A stretch of DNA of 64,000 nt from Streptomyces sp. SM10 (GTDB lineage: Bacteria > Actinomycetota > Actinomycetes > Streptomycetales > Streptomycetaceae), in assembly GCF_002910915.1 (NCBI RefSeq), contig NZ_NEUF01000184.1, forward strand, positions 17,011 to 81,010, given 5' to 3'. The notes beneath the pieces are model-generated. The model was given only the letters and a program-made list of their open reading frames with translations. It was not told where the DNA came from and made no database searches. A program made the translations under genes and the position numbers. Of this stretch, positions 1 to 9,825 are shown piece by piece (the stretch's first letter is position 1; each line of letters opens with the position of its first letter).

Positions 1-1164
1 CTGGGGATACCCGTGCGGGCCGGCTCGCTCTTCGCGTACGCCGTGTCGGTGTCCATCGTCGTGGCGGTGGTCGTCATGCCGGTCGTGGGCGCGGCGGCGG
101 ACCGCACGGGGCGCAAGAAGCCGCTGCTCGCGGCGGCCGCCTACACGGGCGCGACAGCCACGGCCTGCATGTTCTTCCTGGAGGGCCACCGCTATCTGCT
201 GGGGGCCTTCCTCCTGATCGTGGCGAACGCGTCGATCTCCGTGTCGATGGCCCTCTACAACTCCTATCTGCCGCAGATCGCCGCCCCGGAGGAACGCGAC
301 GCGGTCTCCTCGCGCGGGTGGGCCTTCGGCTACACCTCGGGCGCGCTCGTCCTGGTCCTGAATCTGGTCCTCTACACGGGCCACGACTCCTTCGGCCTGT
401 CCGAGTCCGACGCGGTCCGGATCTGCATCGCCTCCGCCGGCGTGTGGTGGGGCGCCTTCTCCCTCGTGCCGCTGCGGCGGCTGCGGGACCGCCGGGTGGC
501 TCCCGGCGGTGACGGTGCGGTCGGATCGGGCTGGCGCCAGCTGCGGGCGACGCTGCGGGACATGCGCCGCCACCCGCTCACCCTGGCCTTCCTGCTCGCC
601 TACCTGATCTACAACGACGGCATCCAGACGGTGATCTCCCAGGCCTCGCTGTACGGCTCCGAGGAGCTCGGCCTCGACCAGACGACCCTGATCACCGCGG
701 TGCTGCTCGTCCAGGTGCTCGCGGTGGCGGGGGCCCTGGGGATGGGACGACTCGCCCGGCGGTTCGGGGCGAAGCGCACGATTCTCGCCTCACTGGCCGT
801 CTGGACGCTGATCCTCGCCGCGGCGTACGTGCTGCCCGCCGACGCGCCGGTGTTCTTCTACTCCCTGGCGGCCGCGATCGGGCTGGTGATGGGCGGCAGC
901 CAGGCCCTCTCGCGGTCGCTGTTCTCGCATCTGGTCCCCAGCGGGAAGGAGGCGGAGTACTTCTCCGCCTACGAGATGAGCGACCGGGGACTCAGCTGGC
1001 TGGGACCCCTGGTCTTCGGTCTCGGCTACCAGCTCACCGGCAGCTACCGGGACGCGATCCTGTCCCTGGTGCTCTTCTTCGCGGTCGGCTCCGTGCTGCT
1101 GGCGAGGGTTCCCCTACGAGCGGCGGTGGCCGCCGCGGGCAATCCTGTGCCCGAACGGATTTAG
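1..1164 (+). CDS. MFS transporter, UMF1/Atg22-like (5' end cut by window)
   Basis: Membrane carrier of the major facilitator superfamily, UMF1 group (related to yeast Atg22 effluxers); its substrate is unknown. The frame is open back to the first base, so the 5' end lies outside the window; 387 residues remain where the family usually has about 430-450. Around ten hydrophobic helices can be traced. The loop near residues 30-40 carries the MFS signature GAAADRTGRKK, and a late SRSLFSHLVP stretch is typical of UMF1 proteins. It reads in the same direction as rbpA, 264 bases downstream, which has its own promoter. From memory an MFS gene precedes rbpA in S. coelicolor too. Confidence 0.85.
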   Translation: MGIPVRAGSLFAYAVSVSIVVAVVVMPVVGAAADRTGRKKPLLAAAAYTGATATACMFFLEGHRYLLGAFLLIVANASISVSMALYNSYLPQIAAPEERDAVSSRGWAFGYTSGALVLVLNLVLYTGHDSFGLSESDAVRICIASAGVWWGAFSLVPLRRLRDRRVAPGGDGAVGSGWRQLRATLRDMRRHPLTLAFLLAYLIYNDGIQTVISQASLYGSEELGLDQTTLITAVLLVQVLAVAGALGMGRLARRFGAKRTILASLAVWTLILAAAYVLPADAPVFFYSLAAAIGLVMGGSQALSRSLFSHLVPSGKEAEYFSAYEMSDRGLSWLGPLVFGLGYQLTGSYRDAILSLVLFFAVGSVLLARVPLRAAVAAAGNPVPERI

Positions 1165-1341
1165 ACGTTGAAGTGAAAGGCCGGTAGTGTACGCCTTTGG
1201 TGTGCCCGGAGGACCGTTACTGCGAGCGGAAGAAGTCAAACCGTTGGGTGACACATTCCACCAGGGGTGACAAACCGGGCACCGATGGGTAAGCAACCCA
1301 GACCAAGCAGCGGCACGACGGGCGACGCATGACCGGCAACG

Positions 1342-1367
1342 GGAATCTTTACCGCCGACCGGACGTT
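1342..1367 (+). promoter_or_regulatory. SigR-type promoter of rbpA
   Basis: GGAAT at 1342-1346 and GTT at 1365-1367, separated by 18 bases, is the consensus of the thiol-stress sigma factor SigR of Streptomyces. The start codon of rbpA lies about 60 bases downstream. rbpA of S. coelicolor is an established SigR target, so this site is expected here. No experiment is visible in the sequence. Confidence 0.8.
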
Positions 1368-1428
1368 GACCGGATGACGACGACAGCGACACCTGTCCTG
1401 TGGGCGACAAGCCCGGGAGGCACGATTC

Positions 1429-1803
1429 ATGAGTGAGCGAGCTCTCCGCGGTACGCGACTCGTGGTGACCAGCTACGAGACGGACCGCGGCATCGATCTG
1501 GCCCCGCGCCAGGCGGTGGAGTACGCATGCCCGAACGGACATCGATTTGAGATGCCGTTCTCGGTAGAGGCGGAAATTCCGGCGGAGTGGGAGTGCAAGG
1601 CGTGCGGCGCCACAGCACTTCTGGTGGACGGGGATGGCCCCGAGGAGAAGAAGGGCAAGCCTGCGCGTACGCACTGGGACATGCTCATGGAGCGGCGTAC
1701 GCGCGAGGAGCTGGAGGAGGTGCTGGCCGAGAGGCTGGCAGTCCTGCGCTCCGGTGCCATGAACATCGCCGTGCACCCGCGGGACAGCAGGAAGTCTGCC
1801 TGA
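1429..1803 (+). CDS. rbpA: RNA polymerase-binding protein RbpA
   Basis: Actinobacterial transcription factor that binds RNA polymerase and the principal sigma factor, stabilises open promoter complexes and supports growth and basal rifampicin tolerance. It has 124 residues, the usual length. The core shows ACPNGH followed by WECKACG, the Cys pairs that hold zinc in the S. coelicolor protein. The C-terminal helix THWDMLMERRTREELEE is the sigma-interacting domain. ATG at 1429 follows GGGAGG at 1415-1420. The gene is transcribed from the SigR-type promoter just upstream and converges on fxsA, whose end lies 20 bases away. Confidence 0.97.
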   Translation: MSERALRGTRLVVTSYETDRGIDLAPRQAVEYACPNGHRFEMPFSVEAEIPAEWECKACGATALLVDGDGPEEKKGKPARTHWDMLMERRTREELEEVLAERLAVLRSGAMNIAVHPRDSRKSA

Positions 1804-1823
1804 CCGCGTACCACCGCACAGAT

Positions 1824-2387
1824 TCAAGAGCCGCGGGGCCGCCCCGGAGCGCCGTCCTCACGGATGACCTCGCCCTGGACCACCTTGCCGTCCGGGCGGT
1901 GCATACGGGCCTGCTGGAAGGCGTCCGAGAGTCCGCCCGGCGCGGACTTCCTCATCCGGCGCTCCAGGGAGCGTTCCGCGGAGCGCCCGAGCGCCGAGCG
2001 GACCGGGGGCACCAGGAGCAGGAGTCCCGCCGCGTCGGAGATCAGGCCGGGGATCATCAGCAGCAGACCGCCCAGCATGAGGAGGCCGTTGCCCTTGCTG
2101 CCGGCCGGGGTCGCGGGCGGGCCGGCGGAAGCGCCGGGCTGCCCAGGCATCTGCTGGAGGGTCTCGGTGAGGTTGCGGAAGGCCCGGCGGCCGGCCCGCT
2201 TGATCACCGCGGCGCCGAGCACGGCGCCGGCGGCCAGGATCAGCAGCACGGTGAAGCCGTTCGCCGCACCGGCCACGACGGTCAGCAGCCAGATCTCCAG
2301 CACCAGCCAGGCGGCGATGCCCAGCGGCAGGAGGGTACGGGCGCGTGAGCGCCGTGGACGGTTCGGAGGCGGTGTGCCGGTCGTCAT
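1824..2387 (-). CDS. fxsA: FxsA family membrane protein
   Basis: Small cytoplasmic-membrane protein of the FxsA family. In E. coli, overproduction of FxsA relieves exclusion of phage T7 by the F plasmid; its cellular role in actinobacteria is not known. The 187-residue product has an Arg/Pro-rich N-terminus and hydrophobic segments at about 19-37, 43-63 and 98-125. The last contains the family hallmark GLLLMIPGLISDAAGLLLL. The C-terminal third is charged and probably cytoplasmic. It converges on rbpA, and ppm1 lies 84 bases upstream on the same strand. Confidence 0.88.
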   Translation of the reverse strand: MTTGTPPPNRPRRSRARTLLPLGIAAWLVLEIWLLTVVAGAANGFTVLLILAAGAVLGAAVIKRAGRRAFRNLTETLQQMPGQPGASAGPPATPAGSKGNGLLMLGGLLLMIPGLISDAAGLLLLVPPVRSALGRSAERSLERRMRKSAPGGLSDAFQQARMHRPDGKVVQGEVIREDGAPGRPRGS

Positions 2388-2471
2388 GCCCCCAGTGTGC
2401 CTGTACGGGCGTGCAAGCGGCGAAAGGGGGTGATCATGAGGCCCCGGAGGCCCGGGCCCGAGGGAGGCCGG

Positions 2472-3239
2472 TCAGGGGGTTCTGCGGCCCAGCACCTTGT
2501 TGGCCCGGCCGGTGATCCCCCAGCCGGTGACCCTCCACAGGGCCTCGACGAGGATGTCGCGGCTCATCTTGGAGTCACCGATCTCCCGCTCCATGAAGGT
2601 GATCGGCACCTCGACGACGTGGTAGCCGGCCTCGACGGCCCGCCGTGCCAGGTCCACCTGGAAGCAGTACCCCTGCGACGCGACCTCGTCGAGGCCGAGT
2701 CCGTCCAGGGTCCCGGTGCGGAAGGCCCGGTAGCCGCCGGTGACGTCCCGCACCGTGAGGCCCAGGAGGACCCGGGAGTAGAGGCTGCCGCCGCGCGAGA
2801 TCATCTCGCGGTGCCTGGGCCAGTTGACCACCCGGCCGCCGGGGACCCATCGCGAGCCGAGGACCAGATCGGCGCCCTTCAGCGCGGTGAGCAGCCGGGG
2901 CAGCTCCTCAGGCTGGTGGGAGCCGTCCGCGTCCATCTCGACCAGGACGCCGTAGCCGTGCTCGGAACCCCAGCGGAAGCCGGCGAGGTAGGCGGCGCCG
3001 AGCCCTTCCTTGCCCTTGCGGTGCAGGACGTGCACCTGGCTGTCGCCCACCGCGAGTTCGTCGGCGACCTTGCCGGTGCCGTCGGGGCTGTTGTCGTCGG
3101 CGACGAGGACGTCCGCTTCCGGAACGGCGGCGCGCACCCGCGCGACGATCAGCTTGACGTTCTCGGCCTCGTTGTAGGTCGGAATGATGACCAAGACTCT
3201 GCCGAGCGGGCCGAACTGCCTCTGACCGCCGTCGTTCAC
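2472..3239 (-). CDS. ppm1: Polyprenol monophosphomannose synthase (GT2)
   Basis: Transfers mannose from GDP-mannose to polyprenyl phosphate at the inner face of the membrane. The product is the mannosyl donor for protein O-mannosylation and, in S. coelicolor, is needed for phage phiC31 infection. The 255-residue protein is a single GT2 domain without the membrane tail of the eukaryotic enzymes. Visible motifs are VLVIIPTYNEAENV near residue 15, VADDNSPDGTG near 46, the metal-binding DADGSHQPE near 104 and GSRWVPGG near 127. GTG at 3239 follows an AAGGGG ribosome site. No acyltransferase is fused, unlike mycobacterial Ppm1. Confidence 0.92.
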   Translation of the reverse strand: MNDGGQRQFGPLGRVLVIIPTYNEAENVKLIVARVRAAVPEADVLVADDNSPDGTGKVADELAVGDSQVHVLHRKGKEGLGAAYLAGFRWGSEHGYGVLVEMDADGSHQPEELPRLLTALKGADLVLGSRWVPGGRVVNWPRHREMISRGGSLYSRVLLGLTVRDVTGGYRAFRTGTLDGLGLDEVASQGYCFQVDLARRAVEAGYHVVEVPITFMEREIGDSKMSRDILVEALWRVTGWGITGRANKVLGRRTP

Positions 3240-3774
3240 TACTGCCCCTTAAAGTCCGTACGCAGGTGCACACCATATCCAGCACGGCGCGGCCCGGATC
3301 CGACGCGGTGGCGAGGGCGGCGTGTGACGGGTGGACAGAAGCACGGAACTGCGGACAGAAGGACAGCACTGCGGATCGGGGCCCGGCGTCCTTCGGGCCG
3401 ACCTGGGACCCGCTGGCTGCAGGTCGACCGAGAGCCGTTGTCTACTGAACCTCCGGGCCCCACCCGGGTCACACCTGCCGTCCGGACGAAACCTTCCCCC
3501 GCCCCCGAGGCGCGGGCGCTGAACCTGGCTGTCAGTGGTGGTGCGCCGGTGCGGCACACCGCCCCATGACTCAGCGGCGTTCGACGACTGCGTGGAGGTT
3601 TGACCGGTCGGACGTCCAGTGGTGGACCCGGCCGAACCTACCGGCCCCTGGGCACTTTCTGTCAACACTCGTCCGACCTGCGGTTTCTCCCGAAAACACC
3701 TGGTCAATGCCGAGGAAGCCCAGGTCGTGGGAGACCCCCCGCGCCTTCGATCGGCGGTACGGAATGTACGGACG
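3240..3774. other. Intergenic region, no gene recognised
   Basis: 535 bases between ppm1 and the end of the amidohydrolase, both on the minus strand. Frames here are short, mutually overlapping and Arg/Pro/Ser-rich, as expected of GC-rich shadows. The ppm1 promoter must lie here, but I cannot point to convincing -35 and -10 boxes. Confidence 0.5.
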
Positions 3775-5415
3775 TCACTCGTTCGGCCGTACGTAGACAG
3801 TTTGTCCGAAGACCACGGTGCGCAGGCAGACCGGAAGCTCCGCGCCGGGGGTCAGGTCGGGCAGGCCGGGGGTACCGGAGCGGGGGTCCGTCGACCAACG
3901 CGCCACCCGGTCGTCCGGGGCCTGGACCAGCAGTTCACCGGTACGCCAGACGGCGTAGTCGGCCGGGGCTCCCGGCACGAGCACGCCCCCGTCGTCCCGT
4001 CCGACGGCCCGCCAGCCGCCCCGGGTGTGGGCGGTGAAGCCCGCGCGTACGGAGACGCGGTGGCCCGGGGTGCGGTGGTGGGCCGCGGCCCGGACGGTCC
4101 CCCAGGGGTCCAGGGGCGTGACCGGGCTGTCCGAGCCGAAGGCGAGAGGCACACCGGCGCGCAGCAGGGCGGCGTACGGGTTGAGGGTCGCGGCGCGCTC
4201 CGCGCCCAGGCGCCGGGCGTACATGCCGTCGGGGCCGCCCCACGCCTCGTCGAAGGCCGGCTGAACCGAGGCGGTGAGGCCGAGTTCGGCGAAGGCAGCG
4301 ACGGTCTCCGGGGTGAGCATCTCCGCGTGTTCCACCCGGTGCCTGGCCGCACGGATCCGGGCGAGCCCGAGAGTCTCGGAGGCCACCCGGACGCCCGCCA
4401 CCACGGCGGACACCGCCGTGTCGCCGATGGCGTGGAAGCCGGCCTGGAGCCCCGCCTCGGTGCACGCCGTCACGTGCGCGGCGATCTGCGCGGCGTCGAG
4501 CCGGCCGGTTCCGGTGTGGGGGGCGTCGGCGTAGGGCTCGTGGAGGTGGGCGGTGTGGGAGCCCAGGGATCCGTCGACGAACAGGTCACCGGCCGCGCCG
4601 ACGGCGCCGAGCTCCCGGATCCTGCGGGCACTCTGAGCGTCGTCGATGCGCTCGGCCCAGTAGCCGAAGACGCGGGGCCCTCGCTGCTCGGCGGCGAGCT
4701 CGAGGAGTCCGGTGAAGTCCTCCTCGTCCGAGATCTCCGGGCCCGCGCACTCGTGCACCGTGCCGATCCCGAGCGAGGCGGCGTGCGCCAGGGCCGCGCG
4801 CTGGGCCTGCTCCCGCTGGCGCGGTGTGACGGCGGCGTGGGCGGCAGCCCGCACCGCGTGGTGGGCGTCGCCGGTCAGGGGCGCGTCGGGGTGGTACCCG
4901 TCCAGCGCGGTGACGCCCGGGACGAGGTCCAGAAGCGCTGTGGTCACGACCGCGGAGTGCACGTCCACACGGGGCAGGTAGAGGGCCCTGCCGCCGGCCG
5001 CCTCGTCGAGTTCGGCTCGCGACGGCGGCCGCTGCTCGGGCCAGCGGGCCGCGTCCCACCCGTGGCCCAGGACGACTCCGTCCCCCGGCCGGCCGTTCGC
5101 GAACGCACGGACGACTCCGAGGGCGTCGGCGAGCGTGCGTGCCCCGGAGAGATCCAGTCCCGTCAGGGCGAGACCGGTCGAGGTGGTGTGCACGTGCGAG
5201 TCGGTGAAGGCCGGGGTGACCAGGGCCCCTTCCAGGTCGATCACCTCGTCGACACCGCTCGCGAAGGCGTCGGCCGCACCCTCCGAACCCACCCATGCGA
5301 CATGGCCGCGTTCGACGACCATCGCGGTGGCGAACGGGTCGGCGGGGCTGTGGACGTCTCCACCGCGCAGCAGCACGGTGCGGTGTTCGCTCTGGGGGAC
5401 GGTGCTCTCGGTCAT
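3775..5415 (-). CDS. Amidohydrolase, YtcJ-like (Amidohydro_3)
   Basis: Metal-dependent amidohydrolase of the YtcJ/Amidohydro_3 group; the substrate (an amide or cyclic C-N bond) is not known. The 546-residue product has an N-terminal beta-sandwich, the metal-binding HxH in FTDSHVHTT (His74 and His76), a later His in RHRVEHAEML, and the catalytic Asp in FGSDSPVTPLDP, then a second beta-sandwich. I prefer ATG at 5415 (MTESTVPQ) because the 20 extra codons upstream are a low-complexity Gly/Arg run. The Lrp-type regulator gene ends 69 bases upstream on the same strand, so the two may be co-transcribed. Confidence 0.88.
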   Translation of the reverse strand: MTESTVPQSEHRTVLLRGGDVHSPADPFATAMVVERGHVAWVGSEGAADAFASGVDEVIDLEGALVTPAFTDSHVHTTSTGLALTGLDLSGARTLADALGVVRAFANGRPGDGVVLGHGWDAARWPEQRPPSRAELDEAAGGRALYLPRVDVHSAVVTTALLDLVPGVTALDGYHPDAPLTGDAHHAVRAAAHAAVTPRQREQAQRAALAHAASLGIGTVHECAGPEISDEEDFTGLLELAAEQRGPRVFGYWAERIDDAQSARRIRELGAVGAAGDLFVDGSLGSHTAHLHEPYADAPHTGTGRLDAAQIAAHVTACTEAGLQAGFHAIGDTAVSAVVAGVRVASETLGLARIRAARHRVEHAEMLTPETVAAFAELGLTASVQPAFDEAWGGPDGMYARRLGAERAATLNPYAALLRAGVPLAFGSDSPVTPLDPWGTVRAAAHHRTPGHRVSVRAGFTAHTRGGWRAVGRDDGGVLVPGAPADYAVWRTGELLVQAPDDRVARWSTDPRSGTPGLPDLTPGAELPVCLRTVVFGQTVYVRPNE

Positions 5416-5484
5416 GGGACCAGTCTCGCGCCTGCCGGGACCGGCTCCTCCCCCGCCCCCTGCGCCGGACCGCACGGGGGTGCC

Positions 5485-5925
5485 TCAGATGCGCGGCGGC
5501 CGCGCCTCGTAGGGGGTGGAGAGGACGACGGTCGTCCGTGTGGAGACGCCGGCCAGCGTGCGGATGCGGGTGAGCAGGTGCTCCAGCTCCAGGGGACTGG
5601 AGACCCGCACCTTGAGGATGTAGTTCTCGTCGCCCGCGACGCTGTGGCACGCCTCCAGCTCCGGCACACCGGCGAGCCGTTCGGCGATGTCGTCGGGGGC
5701 GCTGGGGTCGAAGGGTTTCACCGAGATGAACGCGGTGAGGGGCAGGCCGACAGCCTCGGGGTCGACGACCGCGGCGTAGCCCCGGATCACCCCGCGCTGC
5801 TCCAGCCGGCGAACGCGCTGATGAACGGCCGAGGTGGACAGGCCGGTGGCCTTGCCCAGGTCGGTGTAGCTCATCCGCCCGTCCTTGACGAGCAACTCCA
5901 CAATCTGACGGTCCAGCTCCTCCAT
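5485..5925 (-). CDS. Lrp/AsnC family transcriptional regulator
   Basis: DNA-binding feast/famine regulator that probably responds to an amino acid. The 146-residue length is normal. The N-terminal winged helix-turn-helix starts MEELDRQIVELLVKDGRMSY and its recognition helix is in TGLSTSAVHQRVRRLEQRG. A RAM effector domain follows from about residue 65 and includes CHSVAGDENYILKV, which normally forms the ligand pocket. ATG at 5925 gives the standard length; the longer open frame upstream is an artefact of GC-rich sequence. The amidohydrolase gene follows on the same strand and could be its target, but nothing in the sequence proves that. Confidence 0.9.
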   Translation of the reverse strand: MEELDRQIVELLVKDGRMSYTDLGKATGLSTSAVHQRVRRLEQRGVIRGYAAVVDPEAVGLPLTAFISVKPFDPSAPDDIAERLAGVPELEACHSVAGDENYILKVRVSSPLELEHLLTRIRTLAGVSTRTTVVLSTPYEARPPRI

Positions 5926-6127
5926 GCGGATCAACCTATGGCCCCGGGTCCCTCCAGGCACAGTCGTGGGAGCTCCGGAAGGACACGTTCGAGGGGCATG
6001 TGACGAATGCCACAAGTTTACGGGTGGGTAGCCGACGGCCTCGCGGTTACGGCCCGCATCCCCCGGGAAGTGCTTGCTGTGGCCGAGGCCGTGGCGCCTT
6101 GTCGGCCCACCCGAGGGGGGAAAGACC

Positions 6128-6544
6128 ATGCAGAGCATCAAGCTCACCGGACGTACCGGACCGGAGTCCGAGGCATTCGCCGATCCGGACGAGGACACCG
6201 TTCCCGACGCGTACGACACGTTCGGGATGTACCGGGTGATCTGCCCGGACTGTGCCCAGCCGATCGCCCTGCTGGCGGAAGAGGACGTCCTTCCCGAGCA
6301 CGCGCTGTGCCCCACCCCGTGGAATCCGTTCGTGCTGACCGTCTGCCCCGGTACGAACCGTGTGGCCTCCCGGGCGCGCCCCGCCGACGAGTCGCTCGAG
6401 GCCCAGGAGCAGGAGCAGGAGACCGCAGTGCTGCTGACGCTCCCCCAGGGGCTCGACTGGCGGATGCAGCCCTTCTCGCACGCGGGCGGTCCGGGTTCGC
6501 GTCCGCTGCGGTACGTTCCGCAGACACAGCGGCACGCCGCCTGA
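6128..6544 (+). CDS. Conserved hypothetical protein with zinc-ribbon-like Cys pairs
   Basis: Function unknown. The 138-residue soluble protein begins MQSIKLTGRT at an ATG preceded by the strong purine run GAGGGGGGAAA (6112-6122). Residues around 38-65 contain ICPDCAQPI and, after an acidic stretch, HALCP, which could form part of a zinc ribbon. The middle is Glu/Gln-rich (EAQEQEQE) and the C-terminus ends PLRYVPQTQRHAA. It is divergent from the Lrp gene, so the roughly 200 bases between them must hold two promoters. From memory a similar protein sits at this position in other Streptomyces. I do not recognise a named family. Confidence 0.75.
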   Translation: MQSIKLTGRTGPESEAFADPDEDTVPDAYDTFGMYRVICPDCAQPIALLAEEDVLPEHALCPTPWNPFVLTVCPGTNRVASRARPADESLEAQEQEQETAVLLTLPQGLDWRMQPFSHAGGPGSRPLRYVPQTQRHAA

Positions 6545-6693
6545 CGCCCCGCGCGAAGTCGGCGCGCACCATGACGGCCGGGCCGGCGTGGTGCTTGCGG
6601 TCCACGGGCGGGCCGGTGGTCGCGGCGCCCGAGGAACGGGCGCGCGAATCGGCCGGACAGTGACCCCGGACCCCGTTTCGGCGTTGGCCCTGT

Positions 6694-6987
6694 ATGACCA
6701 CGCTGCATTCAACGGTCGGCCCCGTCCGCCGCCGTCTCGCCGCACCGACGCCCGGAGAATCGGTTCCGCATCCCGGGACGCCGCCCCGGGAGCCTGCACG
6801 GCAGTCCGTGGCGCACACCACCGACCCGCCGATCTACCGGGCCATGCTGCGCCACTGGGAGGGCACGGGCCGGACCCTGCCGGGCCGCCATGACCAGGAG
6901 TGGAACCGGATCATGACGACACCCGTCTGGTCGGACCGGCCCCTCCGGGTCAGCGCGTCTCGGGACCCGCGAGGTGACGGGCGATGA
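6694..6987 (+). CDS. Small conserved hypothetical protein
   Basis: 97-residue product of unknown function. The N-terminal half is Pro/Arg-rich and poorly structured. The C-terminal half (YRAMLRHWEGTG, then LPGRHDQEWNRI, then SASRDPRGDGR) looks like a conserved motif that I associate with small Streptomyces proteins of unknown role. The last 38 bases overlap the 3' end of the convergent acyl-CoA dehydrogenase gene. Start choice is uncertain: ATG at 6694 is used, but only the region after codon 40 is persuasive. Confidence 0.5.
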   Translation: MTTLHSTVGPVRRRLAAPTPGESVPHPGTPPREPARQSVAHTTDPPIYRAMLRHWEGTGRTLPGRHDQEWNRIMTTPVWSDRPLRVSASRDPRGDGR

Positions 6988-8122
6988 CCATGCGCTGGAT
7001 CTGATTGGTGCCCTCGACGATCTGCAGCACCTTGGCCTCGCGCATCAACCGCTCGACCGGGAAGTCGAGGGTGTAGCCGTAGCCTCCGAGGACCTGGACC
7101 GCGTCGGTGGTCACCCGCATGGCCGCGTCGGTGCAGAACAGCTTCGCCATCGCCGCCTGGCGCGAGAACGGCAGGCCCGCGTCGCGGAGCCGTGCCGCCT
7201 CCAGGTAGAGGGCCCGGCCCGCCTCGATGCGGGTGGCCATGTCGGCGAGCATGAAGCGCAGCCCCTGGAAGTCGGCGATCGGGCGGCCGAACTGGCGCCG
7301 GTCGGTGGCGTACCGGACGGCCTCGTCCAGGGCAGCCTGGCCGACACCGATGGCGCAGGCGGCGATCCCCAGCCGTCCGGAGTCGAGCGCCGACAGGGCG
7401 ATGGCGAACCCCTGCCCCTCGTCACCGATGCGGCGGTCGCCGGAGACGCGTACGCCGTCGAAGTGGAGCTGGGCGGTGGGCGAGCCCTTCATCCCCATCT
7501 TCTTCTCGGGCAGGGCCGCTTCGAGGCCCTCGGCGTCACCCGGGACGAGGAAGGCGGTGATACCGCGCGGCCCGTCCTGCCCGGTGCGGGCCAGGACCGT
7601 GTAGAAGTCCGCGATGCCGCCGTGCGTGATCCAGGCCTTGGTCCCGGTGAGCACCCAGTCCTCGCCGCCCCGCACGGCCTTGGTGCGGAGCGAGGCGGCG
7701 TCGGAGCCCGAGGAGGGCTCCGAGAGGCAGTAGGCGCCGAGCAGGCCGCCCGCGAGCATCGAGGGGAGGTGGGCGGCCCGTTGCTCCTCGGTGCCGTATC
7801 CGGCGAGCGCGTGGCAGGCCAGCGAGTGGACGCTGACGCCGAGGCCGACGGTGAGACGGGCGGCCGCCAGCTCTTCGAGCACCTGGAGATAGACCTCGTA
7901 CGGCTGGTCGCCGCCGCCGTACGCGGAGTCGTACGGCAGTCCGAGGAGTCCGGCTTCCGAGAGCAGCGTGAAGACGGGGCGCGGGAAGAAGCCCGCCTCC
8001 TCCTCCTCGGCCGCCCGGGGAGCGATTTCCTTCGACACGATGTCGCGTACGAGCTCGACGAGCTGCCGGGACTCCTCGGTGGGCAGACGGCGTTCCACCG
8101 GCTGCGGGGCACGGTCGGACAT
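6950..8122 (-). CDS. Acyl-CoA dehydrogenase
   Basis: FAD-dependent enzyme that introduces the alpha,beta double bond in acyl-CoA thioesters and passes electrons to an electron-transfer flavoprotein. The 390-residue length is typical. It shows CLSEPSSGSD and WITHGG in the middle (FAD and substrate binding), RRQFGRPIADFQGLRFMLAD, and the C-terminal GGYGYTLDFPVERLMREAK followed by IVEGTNQIQRM, whose Glu is at the position of the catalytic base in short-chain enzymes. Chain length cannot be told from the sequence. No ETF or thiolase genes are adjacent. It is divergent from the chitinase gene. Confidence 0.93.
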   Translation of the reverse strand: MSDRAPQPVERRLPTEESRQLVELVRDIVSKEIAPRAAEEEEAGFFPRPVFTLLSEAGLLGLPYDSAYGGGDQPYEVYLQVLEELAAARLTVGLGVSVHSLACHALAGYGTEEQRAAHLPSMLAGGLLGAYCLSEPSSGSDAASLRTKAVRGGEDWVLTGTKAWITHGGIADFYTVLARTGQDGPRGITAFLVPGDAEGLEAALPEKKMGMKGSPTAQLHFDGVRVSGDRRIGDEGQGFAIALSALDSGRLGIAACAIGVGQAALDEAVRYATDRRQFGRPIADFQGLRFMLADMATRIEAGRALYLEAARLRDAGLPFSRQAAMAKLFCTDAAMRVTTDAVQVLGGYGYTLDFPVERLMREAKVLQIVEGTNQIQRMVIARHLAGPETR

Positions 8123-8341
8123 GACGGCGCTCTCCTCCCTGTCGGGCGTGACGGCGGTCGCGCGCGCGGGGTGGGCGCGGCACCGCCGGGTGGTCCCGGG
8201 CGATGCCCGGAAATCTACGGCTCCTCAGCCGATCCTGCCTTCCCGGATCACGGGAGGCGCTGGCCAGCGGCTGTGGCGCGTTGAGTATGCCCGATCGGAG
8301 CCCACACGTCACCGGGTGGCGGACTCCGTGATCAGGGAAAT

Positions 8342-8383
8342 TGGTCCGAACCATTGACCTGAATGGTCTAGTCCATCTACGGT
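8342..8383 (+). promoter_or_regulatory. Chitinase promoter with paired DasR-like boxes
   Basis: Two boxes, TGGTCCGAACCA (8342-8353) and TGGTCTAGTCCA (8364-8375), start 22 bases apart. The second matches 11 of 12 bases of the DasR operator core TGGTCTAGACCA. A TTGACC -35 (8354-8359) sits between them, and TACGGT (8378-8383) is a candidate -10 after 18 bases. Paired direct repeats at the -35 are established for Streptomyces chitinase promoters. The second chitinase of the window has the same layout (48308-48349). The remaining sequence of the 8123-8469 gap shows nothing else I can support. Confidence 0.75.
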
Positions 8384-8469
8384 CTCGCCCAATGCCTCAC
8401 CGCGTCCATGTCAACAACACGGCCCCGGAGGCAGCCTCACCACCAAGCCCTCCCCCACGAGGAGCCACA

Positions 8470-9735
<1,266 letters not shown>

Positions 9736-9769
9736 CCCCTACGGGGTACACGCACCGCAGGGCGGGTCA

Positions 9770-9800
9770 GGGGTGGGGTGCCGGGCGGGCGCCCCACCCC
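9770..9800. terminator. Bidirectional hairpin terminator
   Basis: A 13-bp stem with one G-U pair (arms 9770-9782 and 9788-9800) and a 5-base loop lies 35 bases after the chitinase stop codon and before the end of the convergent small gene. It is GC-only without a clear T tract, which is common in Streptomyces. Confidence 0.7.
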
Positions 9801-9825
9801 ACCGGTCGTTCGTGGGGACCGCAGG

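Noticed and set aside
1168..1195. Possible second promoter TTGAAG...TACGCC before rbpA
   Set aside because: Spacing of 16 bases and a poor -10; the SigR site is much better.
2397..3569. Plus-strand frame of 390 codons over ppm1
   Set aside because: It is the antisense shadow of ppm1; composition is His/Gly/Val-rich and without domain motifs, while the minus strand shows all GT2 motifs.
3619..6003. Plus-strand frame of 794 codons
   Set aside because: Antisense to the amidohydrolase and Lrp genes; long stop-free antisense frames are normal at this GC content.
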